From Calditrichota bacterium (GTDB taxonomy: Bacteria; Electryoneota; B3-LCP), in the NCBI GenBank assembly GCA_020051775.1, contig JAGVQJ010000050.1, forward strand, positions 1 through 38,644: DNA of 38,644 nucleotides, written 5' to 3'. Shown one piece after another: positions 29,302 to 37,923 of the stretch (position 1 is the first letter of the stretch; every line of letters begins with the position of its first letter). Below the pieces are notes generated by a model. That model worked only from the letters and a program-made list of their open reading frames with translations, ran no database searches and was not told where the DNA came from. A program made the position numbers and the translations under genes.

Positions 29302-31224
29302 CTACTGATTCGCCTTGGCATACGACAGCGCCCCGCCGGCCTTGATGATGGCGATTTCGCGCTCATTCAACGGATGAAGTATGGGAATGACGGCGCCGTT
29401 GGCCAGGTTGCGCGCCCGCAGAGGTTGACCGGCCTGCAAACCCGCCACTGCAATTTCCAATTCCTCGCCCTGAGCGATCTTATCGTAATCCGCTTCGTTT
29501 TCGAAGGTCAAGGGCAGGATGCCGAAATTAATCAGATTGGCCAGATGAATGCGGGCAAAGGACTTGACCAACACGGCCTTTAACCCCAGATACATGGGTG
29601 CCAGGGCGGCGTGTTCTCGGGATGATCCCTGGCCGTAGTTGTGTCCGCCTACAACGAATCCACCTCCAGCGGCTTTGGCACGCGCCGGGAAGGTTGGATC
29701 CACAACCTCGAAAACATGCTCGGCAATGGCAGGAATATTCGACCGCTTGGGCAGCACCTTGGAACCGGCCGGCATGATATGATCGGTGGTGATGTTATCT
29801 TCGACCTTTAGGAGGACGACCCCTTTCAACACTTCGGGCATGGCTTCTTTGATGGGCAGCGGTTTGATATTGGGCCCGCGGATGACTTCCACCTTCTCCG
29901 GTTCGTTCGAGGGTGGTAAGATCATCGTGTCATCAACCAGGAAACTCTTGGGATATTTGATGGCCTGATACGGCATCCCCAGGTCTCGCGGATCGGTGAA
30001 TTCACCAGTCAAAGCGCAGGCTACCGCTGTTTCCGGGGAAACCAGGTAGGCCTTAGCGTTCTTGGTGCCGGTACGGCCCAGGAAGTTGCGGTTGAACGTG
30101 CGCACTGTCACCGCCTCGGTGGAAGGCGAAAATCCCATACCGATGCAGGCTCCACATGAGCTTTCCAGAATGCGCACACCGGCGCCGACGATGGCTTCCA
30201 TAGCGCCATTGCGCAGGATCTGCTTGGTCACCTGCAAACTGCCCGGAGACAAGCCGGCGGAGACACTGGGATGCACATGACGGCCTTTGAACATATTGGC
30301 CATCGTCATTAGATCGCGGTAGGAACTGTTGGTGCAACTGCCAAACGCCACTTGATTGACCTTCAGACCGGCAATATCTTTGACCCGAACTACATTGTCG
30401 GGCATGTGCGGCTGAGCCACCATCGGCTCAAGGGTATCCAGGTCGATCAGGATCTCTTCATCATATTTGCACCCGCGGTCGGCAGTCAGTTTTTTCCACA
30501 CCTGTTCGCGACCTTGTGCCCGGAGGTATTGTCTGGTTTTACTGTCTGATGGGAACACGCTGGAAGTGGCGCCCAGCTCGGCGCCCATATTGGTGATGGT
30601 AGCTCGGTCAGGCACGTCCAGTTCGGCCACCCCCTCGCCGCAATATTCCATGATCTTTCCCACGCCACCCTTGACAGTTAACCAACGCAACACTTCGAGG
30701 ATGACATCCTTGCCGGTAACGAATGGTTGCAACTTGCCGGTTAAACGAACAGCGACTATCTTGGGCATGCGCAGGTGAAACGGCTGCCCGGCCATGGCCA
30801 GGGCCACGTCGAGGCCCCCAGCGCCAATGGCGATCATCCCCACGCCGCCGCCCGTCGGCGTATGGCTATCCGATCCCAGCAGCGTTTTACCCGGAGCGGC
30901 GAAGCGTTCCAGATGCACCTGATGGCAGATGCCATTGCCGGGACGTGAGAAGTATATTCCATGCTTGGCGGCGATACTCTGCAAGAAGGCATGATCGTCG
31001 GCATTCTCAAAACCCGATTGCAGCATGTTATGATCTACATACGAGACCGATAATTCAGTTTTGACCTTTGGCAATCCGAGAGCTTCAAATTGCAGATAGG
31101 CCATCGTGCCGGTGGCGTCTTGCGTCAGGGTTTGATCAATGCGGATTGAGATGGCTGATCCGGGGGTCAGATCACCGGATACCAGGTGGTCGCGTATAAT
31201 TTTTTGAGCGAGATTCAGCTTCAT
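29302..31224 (-). CDS. Aconitate hydratase, short (Aquifex-type) family
   Basis: Interconverts citrate and isocitrate, supplying the adjacent isocitrate dehydrogenase. The 640-residue protein is the compact aconitase form found in Aquifex and many non-proteobacterial lineages, rather than the 890-residue AcnA. The three cluster cysteines are C297 (FGSCTNSS), C357 and C360 (SSCGACIGMG). Active-site stretches SDSHTPTGGG (118-127) and the swivel domain GGHNYGQGSSREHAALAPMY with LINFGILPL are present. ATG at 31224 is preceded by a weak site. It is followed at 9 bp by the 60-aa cassette gene. Confidence 0.94.
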   Translation of the reverse strand: MKLNLAQKIIRDHLVSGDLTPGSAISIRIDQTLTQDATGTMAYLQFEALGLPKVKTELSVSYVDHNMLQSGFENADDHAFLQSIAAKHGIYFSRPGNGICHQVHLERFAAPGKTLLGSDSHTPTGGGVGMIAIGAGGLDVALAMAGQPFHLRMPKIVAVRLTGKLQPFVTGKDVILEVLRWLTVKGGVGKIMEYCGEGVAELDVPDRATITNMGAELGATSSVFPSDSKTRQYLRAQGREQVWKKLTADRGCKYDEEILIDLDTLEPMVAQPHMPDNVVRVKDIAGLKVNQVAFGSCTNSSYRDLMTMANMFKGRHVHPSVSAGLSPGSLQVTKQILRNGAMEAIVGAGVRILESSCGACIGMGFSPSTEAVTVRTFNRNFLGRTGTKNAKAYLVSPETAVACALTGEFTDPRDLGMPYQAIKYPKSFLVDDTMILPPSNEPEKVEVIRGPNIKPLPIKEAMPEVLKGVVLLKVEDNITTDHIMPAGSKVLPKRSNIPAIAEHVFEVVDPTFPARAKAAGGGFVVGGHNYGQGSSREHAALAPMYLGLKAVLVKSFARIHLANLINFGILPLTFENEADYDKIAQGEELEIAVAGLQAGQPLRARNLANGAVIPILHPLNEREIAIIKAGGALSYAKANQ

Positions 31225-31410
31225 TTTATCCCCAGTAGGTTGATTGTTAAACTTCCAATAATCTACATCGGTTTCTCCCCAAAATCAAGTTGAAAACCAC
31301 CTAAATTCCTTCTGGCAGAAGGATGGCGGAGTACTGTCATCGCCCTGAGAGCGGAAGAACTGGAGTTTAAAGGTGACCAGGTTGGGATGGCAATCGGATC
31401 GAGAATAGAA
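31225..31410. other. Gap between acn and the ModA-like gene
   Basis: No gene, hairpin or convincing promoter is identified. An open frame on the minus strand has no family resemblance and no start context. Confidence 0.4.
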
Positions 31411-32259
31411 TCACTCAGGCGTGCCACCGATATTAGCCACTGAGGCATACATTTCAATATCGGTTTTGGTGATCAGATATCCCCATTTACGGAAGACGTC
31501 CAAGGCGCGTTCAGATCCTAAATAAGTCATCAGCTTGGCGGCTTGAACCGAATCTACGGGAACTTGAGATCGTCGGGCGCACACTGCGGCAATTCTGGGG
31601 ATTTCGCTGGCGGCAAGAAGGACTACGTCAGTCCCACCTTGGGTCCAGGAAGGGAAGAGGGTCCAGCCGATCGCTGCATCAAGCTCTTTTCGCGCAGTAC
31701 GTTCGGCCAGATCCTGGGTTGAGGAGGCAATGACCAGGTGGTCGGAAAGATCGTCATATACCTGGTTTGTTTTCAAAATCTCCAAGGCGAATTGGCCCAA
31801 TACGTCGCTGTGAGGATCAGAGATGCCAAGGCGGACGTTGTTATTGGTCAAATCGGCCAAACTGGTGACCAGAGCTGGATTGTGTTGAGGCACGATGATA
31901 CAGGGGATCATATACCCCATAATACGCTTCGACGTGGGGTCTAAGGAAACGGTGTCCAGCATGGAGCTGGAGATGTTGTCATTGGCCAGAATATAGATGT
32001 CGGTGCTGTCACCGGGTGCATCCACCAGCATATCCTGTGAACTGGCAAACTTCACCTGCACTTTGATCGCTGTTTCCTGCTGGTAATTCTGCGCCAGTTC
32101 CAGGATAGTGGGTCTCAGGGCAACATCGGCCTTGATAATCACCGAACCGCCGCGAGTAGGCTCCTTCTCCTTTGATCCCTGGGAACACGAATTCAAGACC
32201 GAAAACCCGCAGGCCAATACGGTCAATTGGAGGAAGATGGATTTCAGGGTACTATTCAT
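31411..32259 (-). CDS. ModA-like substrate-binding lipoprotein
   Basis: A 282-residue lipoprotein: signal peptide with lipobox LNSC (C25). The mature part resembles the periplasmic molybdate/tungstate-binding ModA family: KADVALRPTILELAQNYQQE, VKFASSQDMLVDAPGDSTDI and LGISDPHSDVLGQFALEILK, ending in LTYLGSERALDVFRKWGYLI. ModA usually shows a SSG-like N-terminal anion site (here FASSQDM). No permease (ModB) or ATPase (ModC) gene lies nearby, so this is an orphan binding protein, either supplying a distant transporter or acting as a sensor. Substrate assignment is tentative. Confidence 0.78.
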   Translation of the reverse strand: MNSTLKSIFLQLTVLACGFSVLNSCSQGSKEKEPTRGGSVIIKADVALRPTILELAQNYQQETAIKVQVKFASSQDMLVDAPGDSTDIYILANDNISSSMLDTVSLDPTSKRIMGYMIPCIIVPQHNPALVTSLADLTNNNVRLGISDPHSDVLGQFALEILKTNQVYDDLSDHLVIASSTQDLAERTARKELDAAIGWTLFPSWTQGGTDVVLLAASEIPRIAAVCARRSQVPVDSVQAAKLMTYLGSERALDVFRKWGYLITKTDIEMYASVANIGGTPE

Positions 32260-32405
32260 CAGACTATCACCTTACAGCTCGTGGATCGCCCACCTGGGTA
32301 TTGTCAACAAAACTTGGCACTCGAATGATTAATATACAACAGACACAGTGAATTATAAAGTAAAATCTTAACAAATTCAAACACCGCAAGAGAATTGGTT
32401 TAAAC

Positions 32406-32443
32406 AAATATCCCCGGACTTCGCTAGAGGTCCGGGGATATTT
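32406..32443 (-). terminator. Strong terminator after the outer-membrane barrel gene
   Basis: AAATATCCCCGGAC (32406-32419) and GTCCGGGGATATTT (32430-32443) form a perfect 14-bp stem around a 10-nt loop. T-rich minus-strand sequence follows. It lies 14 bp after the stop of the porin-like gene. Confidence 0.88.
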
Positions 32444-32456
32444 GAAAATCAAGCCA

Positions 32457-33653
32457 TTATTTCCAAGCGTAAAGTATGGAAACTTGGCCGGCAAGATCCT
32501 GGTTGTAACCAGAAATGAAATTCGGACCACGCAGAACAAAATCGGGGTCAATCCAGGCATCCAGCGTCAGGTTGCCGAAATGGAACCCGGAACCCAAGTA
32601 TGTTGAGGTTGAAGTAGTGCCGCGTTTTTCCACACCACCCGACTGGAGTTCGTCCTTAGCGCTGTGCCACATCTTGACGGCACCTAAACGAACGTCCCAC
32701 CACTTGGTTACTTCGCCTTCCAAGCCGATCTTGTAGTAGGGGAAGTCCATGTGTGTGTATTTATCTTCGGTGGCGGTTCCACTCGTCGGAGAGGATTCAA
32801 GGGTTTCAGTTTCGAGGTTTACGCCCAGATCGAAGAGCAACAGAACACGATCAACCGGACGGACATTGGCGCCCATTCCGACAGTGATAGTGGTGGATTT
32901 GTCGGTGAATTCACCGGTGTTAGGGATGCTGAAACCGGCGCCATCCATGACAAATTGCAGGTGAGGCACAAAGTCTACCTGATCATTGTACTTCCACCAG
33001 TAACGACCGCCAAAGATGATTCCGAAGTTGGATTTAGGCTCAGAAATGGCAGTTCCATTGGCATCTTCATTTTTCCAAGAACCCATGCGAATACCCAAAC
33101 CAAGATCCAGATTCTCCATCATGGTGAGACCGAGGTTTACGCCTAAACCCATATTGGATTGGGTCATGTTGAAAGTACCGGAATCTTCGATGGTGTGAGA
33201 ATTACTGAAGAGCATCAGGTTAAGCCCGACTTCCATGTCACCCAAGGGGCGACCATAGATCAAGTTCAGGCGATTGCCGACGCCGCCTGCTTCCGGCATG
33301 GGTTGGTTGGGGCTTAGACTCGGGTTGTAGGGCCAGGGACGGTTATCCACATAAACACCGATTACACTCTTCCCCTCACCCATATCATAGTGTGCGCCGA
33401 CACGGTACAGAGTGCCCGATACGGAACTGGATACGTCACCGACTACCATTCCCCGATACATGGAGATGAGCTGGGGGAAACCTACCTGATGATCAGCCAT
33501 GGGATTCAAGCCGAAAAACTCTGTGAGGATGTTAGCATCGTCCTTCACGATCATGTTAGCCTGGCCCAGTGTCAGTACCCGCGTGTCAGTTGCTCCGCAG
33601 GTGAGCGCGAAGATGAAGGTGAGCAAAACTGCGCCAAAAAGGAGCCTTTTCAT
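32457..33653 (-). CDS. Putative outer-membrane beta-barrel protein
   Basis: A 398-residue protein with a signal peptide (MKRLLFGAVLLTFIFALTCG) and many short amphipathic strands with Gly/aromatic ends (LNLIYGRPLGDMEVGLNLML; GVNLGLTMMENLDLGLGIRM; KIGLEGEVTKWWDVRLGAVK). The mature start DTRVLTLGQANMIVKDDANI is like that of barrel proteins in FCB-type bacteria. It may be a porin or lipid-type transporter; no specific family is assigned. A TTGACA-N17-TATATT promoter lies 190 bp upstream, leaving a long leader. Confidence 0.72.
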   Translation of the reverse strand: MKRLLFGAVLLTFIFALTCGATDTRVLTLGQANMIVKDDANILTEFFGLNPMADHQVGFPQLISMYRGMVVGDVSSSVSGTLYRVGAHYDMGEGKSVIGVYVDNRPWPYNPSLSPNQPMPEAGGVGNRLNLIYGRPLGDMEVGLNLMLFSNSHTIEDSGTFNMTQSNMGLGVNLGLTMMENLDLGLGIRMGSWKNEDANGTAISEPKSNFGIIFGGRYWWKYNDQVDFVPHLQFVMDGAGFSIPNTGEFTDKSTTITVGMGANVRPVDRVLLLFDLGVNLETETLESSPTSGTATEDKYTHMDFPYYKIGLEGEVTKWWDVRLGAVKMWHSAKDELQSGGVEKRGTTSTSTYLGSGFHFGNLTLDAWIDPDFVLRGPNFISGYNQDLAGQVSILYAWK

Positions 33654-33841
33654 TTGGAACCTCCGAAGTTAAACCTTACTGTTCGTACTTTAGTGTCCTA
33701 CCTTGTGTTCGGTGCTTTGTATTATCAATGTTATTCGCTTCTGTATAAATGTGAACGTAATCGCATTACATTGGACTATTACGAAAGTTCTTCTACGATC
33801 TATTGATCACTCCAGTTGGTGTTTGACGTTGAATTCTGCAA

Positions 33842-33870
33842 AATATAAAGAAGAAAAAGGGGTTTGTCAA
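33842..33870 (-). promoter_or_regulatory. Sigma-70 type promoter of the barrel gene
   Basis: Minus strand TTGACA, 17 nt, TATATT: the -35 box is perfect and the -10 box differs from TATAAT at one base. Same boxes and spacing as the promoter at 34721-34749. Confidence 0.78.
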
Positions 33871-33927
33871 GGTGAAAGGTGAAAAATTCTCAACGAAATA
33901 TATTTGCATCATACTACATTTACAGAG

Positions 33928-33957
33928 AAAGGACGGCCTAAAAGGAGGCCGTCCTTT
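33928..33957 (-). terminator. Terminator after the PorT-like gene
   Basis: AAAGGACGGCCT (33928-33939) and AGGCCGTCCTTT (33946-33957) form a perfect 12-bp stem with a 6-nt loop. T residues follow in both directions, so it may work bidirectionally. It begins 34 bp downstream of the stop. Confidence 0.85.
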
Positions 33958-33990
33958 TTCCAATCCACATCCTGCGATGAAGCAGCTCTC

Positions 33991-34650
33991 TCATCTTTTC
34001 CCGAATCTGAAGGCATAGCCTCCAATGATGTTCAAGGCTCGGTTTTTGATGTTATAAGGGTAGTTAGGATTGTCGTTGATATTCGTCAAACCGAGATTAT
34101 ACATAAAGTTTAGGAAGGCATCCCCTGGGCCCAGAGTAAACCTTGCGCCGGCGCCAAATCCCAAGCCGATATCAATGCTCTTGGTTTTTAATGTCTGATT
34201 ACTGAAAGGCTGGTAGACATTCGATTTCAAATCTTCTTTGGCGCTCATCTCGATTCCAAGAATCGGCCCTAAAAACAGATCGGGAGTAAACAGGGTCCCG
34301 GTGGGGATGGAGCCTCGGACGAACACCGGAATTTCAAGGTAAGTAAATTTGTCCGTCAATTCATAAAACTGCCCCCCTTGTGAGGCTTCCCAGCGCGCGC
34401 CCTTCATTGAAATCCGAACTTCCGGTTGAAGGGCTATATACTCAGCGAATGCGATGTTGAAAACACCACCGAAGAGAAATCCGGTGCGGCCTTTTTTATC
34501 CTGATCCCAATTTGGGTCATCCCCAGCTTGAGTGGCGAAGTTAAGTCCAATCTCTGGACCCGCGCTGAAAGTTACCTTTGCTAGGACCGCTGACGATGTT
34601 AACGCCACGACCATTAGAAGTGCAAAGGAAATCACCAGAAGATGCCGCAT
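33991..34650 (-). CDS. PorT-like outer-membrane beta-barrel protein
   Basis: A 219-residue precursor with a signal peptide (MRHLLVISFALLMVVALTSS, cleavage after VLA). The mature part starts KVTFSAGPEIGLNFATQAGD and contains GFLFGGVFNIAFAEYIALQP, FTYLEIPVFVRGSIPTG and YAFRFGKR at the end. This is the pattern of the PorT/outer-membrane beta-barrel (OMP_b-brl_2) family common in the FCB group. Exact role unknown; some relatives act in secretion. A GGGAGGT ribosome site precedes ATG, and a near-consensus promoter lies about 75 bp upstream. Confidence 0.85.
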   Translation of the reverse strand: MRHLLVISFALLMVVALTSSAVLAKVTFSAGPEIGLNFATQAGDDPNWDQDKKGRTGFLFGGVFNIAFAEYIALQPEVRISMKGARWEASQGGQFYELTDKFTYLEIPVFVRGSIPTGTLFTPDLFLGPILGIEMSAKEDLKSNVYQPFSNQTLKTKSIDIGLGFGAGARFTLGPGDAFLNFMYNLGLTNINDNPNYPYNIKNRALNIIGGYAFRFGKR

Positions 34651-34720
34651 AGCAAATACCTCCCTGTTTACTTTTTAAGAGTATGAGATTTGAAGTGATT
34701 ATTCCGTTTAAATCGCTACA

Positions 34721-34749
34721 AATATACCATGATATTAGGCTCTTGTCAA
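34721..34749 (-). promoter_or_regulatory. Sigma-70 type promoter of the PorT-like gene
   Basis: Minus strand TTGACA, 17 nt, TATATT, matching the promoter of the neighbouring barrel gene in boxes and spacing. The start point is expected near 34715, leaving a leader of about 65 nt. Confidence 0.82.
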
Positions 34750-34897
34750 GATATTTTTTTACAATTTTTATTGGCTGAGTTTTATGATCCATCCAATAGT
34801 ATGGAGTAACCGCGTGAAATCTCCTCCGCCAACCAAAGAATTTTAACTCGTCAATAATAAGACCTCTCAATCGGTTTTAAAGTCGCCGGAATTTCAC

Positions 34898-34926
34898 TTG
34901 GAAAGGGCAGGAAATTTCCCTATATT
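34898..34926 (+). promoter_or_regulatory. Sigma-70 type promoter of yebC-ruvCAB-queA
   Basis: TTGGAA, 17 nt, TATATT on the plus strand, about 70 bp before the yebC ATG. Confidence 0.6.
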
Positions 34927-34995
34927 TACCCGTACAATTGTGCCGATTCCTGGTATATCTGATGAATAACCATCATTGTATGGAGGCTTAGCAGC

Positions 34996-35742
34996 ATGTC
35001 CGGTCACTCCAAATGGGCAACCATCCGCCGCAAGAAGGAAGGCAAAGATGCCGCTCGCGGGAGAGTTTTCACCAGGCTGATCAAGGAAATCACCGTAGCC
35101 GCGCGGATGGGCGGCGGCGATGAAACCGGCAATCCGCGCTTGCGCACCGCGGTTTTAGCCGCCAAGACTGCCAATATGCCGGCGGCGAACATCGAGCGCG
35201 GCATCAAGAAGGGCACCGGAGAATTACCCGGCACGGTTTATGAAGAGATTGTGTACGAAGGCTACGGTCCTGGTGGCGTCGCGTTGTTGATCGAAACTGT
35301 GACCGATAACCGCAATCGCACGGTCAGTGAAATTCGCCATATTTTAGCCAAACGCGGCGGCTCTCTAGGTTCCGCCGGTTCCGTCAACTGGATGTTCGAA
35401 CGGCGCGGCGTGATTACCGTGCCTGCCGGTGCGGCCAATGAAGACCGCCTTCTGGAACTGCTGCTGGATCTGGGTGTAGAGGATATCCGCCAAGAAGAGG
35501 ACGTTTTTGAGGTTGTTTGCGAGCCGGAAGCATTGGAAAACGCCAAAGGGGTTCTCGATCGCGCTAAAATTCAGATGATCTCGGCAGAAATCAGCATGAT
35601 CCCGCAATCTTTTGTACGCGTAGAAGGCAACCAGGCTGATGCCATGCTCAAACTCATGGACGATTTAGACGACCATGACGACGTACAAAAGGTATCCTCC
35701 AACTTCGACATTGACCTGGAAACCATGAAATCGGCCGGGTAA
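34996..35742 (+). CDS. yebC: YebC/PmpR (TACO1) family protein
   Basis: A 248-residue protein starting with the family hallmark MSGHSKWATIRRKKEGKDAA and containing NPRLRTAVLAAKTANMPAAN, YEGYGPGGVALLIETVTDNR and NRTVSEIRHILAKRGGSLGS. Members act as translation factors relieving stalling at proline stretches or as transcriptional regulators. Length is typical. An ATGGAGGCTTAG site precedes ATG. It heads the ruv operon, a widespread arrangement. Confidence 0.96.
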   Translation: MSGHSKWATIRRKKEGKDAARGRVFTRLIKEITVAARMGGGDETGNPRLRTAVLAAKTANMPAANIERGIKKGTGELPGTVYEEIVYEGYGPGGVALLIETVTDNRNRTVSEIRHILAKRGGSLGSAGSVNWMFERRGVITVPAGAANEDRLLELLLDLGVEDIRQEEDVFEVVCEPEALENAKGVLDRAKIQMISAEISMIPQSFVRVEGNQADAMLKLMDDLDDHDDVQKVSSNFDIDLETMKSAG

Positions 35743-35745
35743 CCT

Positions 35746-36276
35746 ATGCTCATCATCGGCGTGGATCCCGGACTGGTGAGCACCGGCGTAGGTCTCATTG
35801 AATCCGCTGCGGCGGAATCCAGTCGGGACAGAGCCCGAACCAGATCCGATTTCAAACTTGTTTTTTCCACAGAATTAAAGCCGCCTCGCACCGAACTATC
35901 TCAACGCCTCCTCTTTCTCCACGACAAGCTACTGGCTATCATCCGTAAAATGGATGCACAGGTGATGGCCGTGGAAGATCAGTTTTTCGGCAATAACGTT
36001 CAGACCGCCTTCAAGACCGGCCAGGCTCGAGGCGCTGCTCTGCTGGCAGCAGCGCACGGAGGCATTCCGGTGATTCTCTACTCTCCGGCGCGAGTGAAGC
36101 AGGCGGTCGTCGGCAACGGGCGAGCCAGCAAGGAACAGGTGCAGCACATGGTTCGACAAATCCTGGCCGTGGATTGCCTACCCGGCGGTTTCGATTGCTC
36201 CGACGCTCTGGCGGTGGCGTTATGCCATGCATTCGCCAGCAGTGCCGGATCACTAGTATCATCTAAAAAGACATAA
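35746..36276 (+). CDS. ruvC: Holliday junction endonuclease RuvC
   Basis: Resolves Holliday junctions by symmetric nicking. The 176-residue protein has the RNase H-like catalytic acids: D7 (IIGVDPGL), E77 (VMAVEDQFFGNN), and D150/D153 (GFDCSDALAVALCH). The stretch GQARGAALLAAAHGGIPVI is also typical. It starts 3 bp after the yebC stop and precedes ruvA by 8 bp, so it belongs to the operon. Length is typical (about 170). Confidence 0.96.
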   Translation: MLIIGVDPGLVSTGVGLIESAAAESSRDRARTRSDFKLVFSTELKPPRTELSQRLLFLHDKLLAIIRKMDAQVMAVEDQFFGNNVQTAFKTGQARGAALLAAAHGGIPVILYSPARVKQAVVGNGRASKEQVQHMVRQILAVDCLPGGFDCSDALAVALCHAFASSAGSLVSSKKT

Positions 36277-36284
36277 TCACCAAT

Positions 36285-36884
36285 ATGTATGATTTCCTTC
36301 GCGGACGTCTGATGGAATCCATTCCGGGGCGCGTGGTACTTGAGGTAGGGGGAGTGGGTTATGAAATTGGCGTGCCCACCAGCTCAGAGGGTTTTGCGGC
36401 CGTGGGCAACGAAGTGATTCTGTGGGCGCATCTGCAATTCAGTCAAGACGGCTTTCACCTCTACGGATTCGCGCAGCGAACCCAACGCGACCTGTTTCGG
36501 ATGCTGATCAAAGTCACGGGTGTCGGGCCGAAGGTGGCGTTGCAAATCCTTTCCGGTTTGGAACCCCAGGAACTGGTGCAGATCATGGTAGCCGAGGATT
36601 GGAAGCGACTGACTCGCATCCCCGGCATTGGTCCCAAGACCGCGCGGCGCCTGTTGATCGAATTAAAAGAAAAACTTACCGCGCAAGAGCTTCTGTTCAT
36701 CCCCACTGGCGGAGCTCCCGCAGAACCGGTCTACAACCAAGCCTTCTCAGCGCTTAGCAATCTCGGCTTTGCGCCGGATTCCGTACGCATAGCCTTAAAG
36801 GAAATCAATACGGAGAGTGGCGCAACCCCCCAGACCGATCTCGAGTCTATTATTAAGAGAGCTATCGCGAAATTAGCGCCATGA
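36285..36884 (+). CDS. ruvA: Holliday junction DNA helicase subunit RuvA
   Basis: RuvA tetramers bind the junction and load RuvB. The 199-residue protein begins [20 protein letters not shown] with the OB-fold [15 protein letters not shown]. The helix-hairpin-helix motifs follow ([15 protein letters not shown] and [20 protein letters not shown]), with a C-terminal RuvB-contacting domain ([20 protein letters not shown]). Its stop overlaps the ruvB start as ATGA. Confidence 0.96.
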   Translation: MYDFLRGRLMESIPGRVVLEVGGVGYEIGVPTSSEGFAAVGNEVILWAHLQFSQDGFHLYGFAQRTQRDLFRMLIKVTGVGPKVALQILSGLEPQELVQIMVAEDWKRLTRIPGIGPKTARRLLIELKEKLTAQELLFIPTGGAPAEPVYNQAFSALSNLGFAPDSVRIALKEINTESGATPQTDLESIIKRAIAKLAP

Positions 36885-37912
36885 CCAAAGAACGGATTAC
36901 CGCACCCTCGCCCATGCAGGTGGACGCCGACCTGGATCGCAGTCTGCGCCCCACCAGCTTGGACGAGTTCGTCGGCCAGAAACGGTTGGTGGAAAATCTG
37001 CGCATATTCATCCAGGCGGCCAGGGAACGCGGCGAGGCGCTGGATCACTGTCTATTCCACGGACCGCCGGGTCTAGGCAAGACCACTCTGGCGCATATTT
37101 TATCTCACGAACTGGATGTGGATCTGCGCAGCACGACGGGCCCGGTGTTGGATCGCCCCGGCGACTTGGCGGGCCTGCTGACCAATCTGAAAAACCGCGA
37201 CATTCTCTTCATAGATGAAATTCACCGGTTGCAGCACAGCGTCGAAGAATACCTCTATCCGGCCATGGAAGATTACCGCCTGGACATCATGATTGACACC
37301 GGGCCGGCGGCGCGCACAGTGCGTTTGAACCTACAACCATTCACACTGGTAGGAGCCACAACCCGCGCGGGTCTATTGACTTCACCCTTGCGAGCGCGTT
37401 TCGGCGTGGTGGGCCGGTTGGATTACTACACCGCGGAAGAGTTAACCATTATCATCAACCGATCATCAACTAAACTGGGCATCGAAGTTGATCCTGAAGG
37501 AACCGTGGAAATCGCGCGCCGCTCACGGGGTACTCCTCGCATCGCCAACCGCCTGCTAAAACGCATTCGCGACGTTGCCCAGGTGCGCGGGGCTTCCATC
37601 ATTACCAGAGCCGTCGCTGACGAAGCCTTAAATCTGCTGGAGGTGGATCAATTGGGTCTGGACGATATGGACCAGCGCATCCTCACTGCCATTATGGATA
37701 AATACGGCGGCGGGCCAGTCGGTTTGAAGACACTGGCCATTTCTGTGGGAGAAGACGCCCAAACCTTAGAGGAACTTTACGAACCCTTCCTCATTCGCGA
37801 GGGATTTCTGGAACGAACCCCCAAAGGGCGTCGCGCCACTCCCCGCGCTTATGACTATTTTGGCCGACGCATACTGGATCACAGCAAGGGAGATCAACAA
37901 CATCTACTTTGA
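36881..37912 (+). CDS. ruvB: Holliday junction branch migration ATPase RuvB
   Basis: The hexameric AAA+ motor of branch migration. The 343-residue protein has [20 protein letters not shown] at the N-terminus, Walker [10 protein letters not shown] (61-69), Walker B LFIDEIHR (109-116), RuvB-specific [18 protein letters not shown], and the C-terminal winged helix ([20 protein letters not shown]). It overlaps ruvA by 4 bp and lies 11 bp before queA. Confidence 0.97.
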   Translation: MTKERITAPSPMQVDADLDRSLRPTSLDEFVGQKRLVENLRIFIQAARERGEALDHCLFHGPPGLGKTTLAHILSHELDVDLRSTTGPVLDRPGDLAGLLTNLKNRDILFIDEIHRLQHSVEEYLYPAMEDYRLDIMIDTGPAARTVRLNLQPFTLVGATTRAGLLTSPLRARFGVVGRLDYYTAEELTIIINRSSTKLGIEVDPEGTVEIARRSRGTPRIANRLLKRIRDVAQVRGASIITRAVADEALNLLEVDQLGLDDMDQRILTAIMDKYGGGPVGLKTLAISVGEDAQTLEELYEPFLIREGFLERTPKGRRATPRAYDYFGRRILDHSKGDQQHLL

Positions 37913-37923
37913 GGTGTTTCCCT

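Larger units (their letters stand above)
33654..33990. other. Long leader of the barrel gene and terminator of the PorT-like gene
   Basis: This 337-bp gap holds no gene. It contains the promoter of the barrel gene (33842-33870), a leader of about 180 nt upstream of its ATG, and the terminator of the PorT-like gene (33928-33957). Confidence 0.6.
34651..34995. other. Divergent intergenic region: PorT-like gene and yebC promoters
   Basis: This 345-bp region carries outward-facing promoters for both flanking genes (34721-34749 minus, 34898-34926 plus). No coding region is supported here. Confidence 0.6.

Noticed and set aside
31263-31457. Minus-strand open frame of 64 codons between acn and the ModA-like gene
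   Set aside because: No ribosome site or family resemblance, and it overlaps the ModA-like 3' end.
34541-34870. Minus-strand open frame upstream of the PorT-like gene
   Set aside because: It overlaps the signal-peptide region of the PorT-like gene in another frame and spans its promoter.
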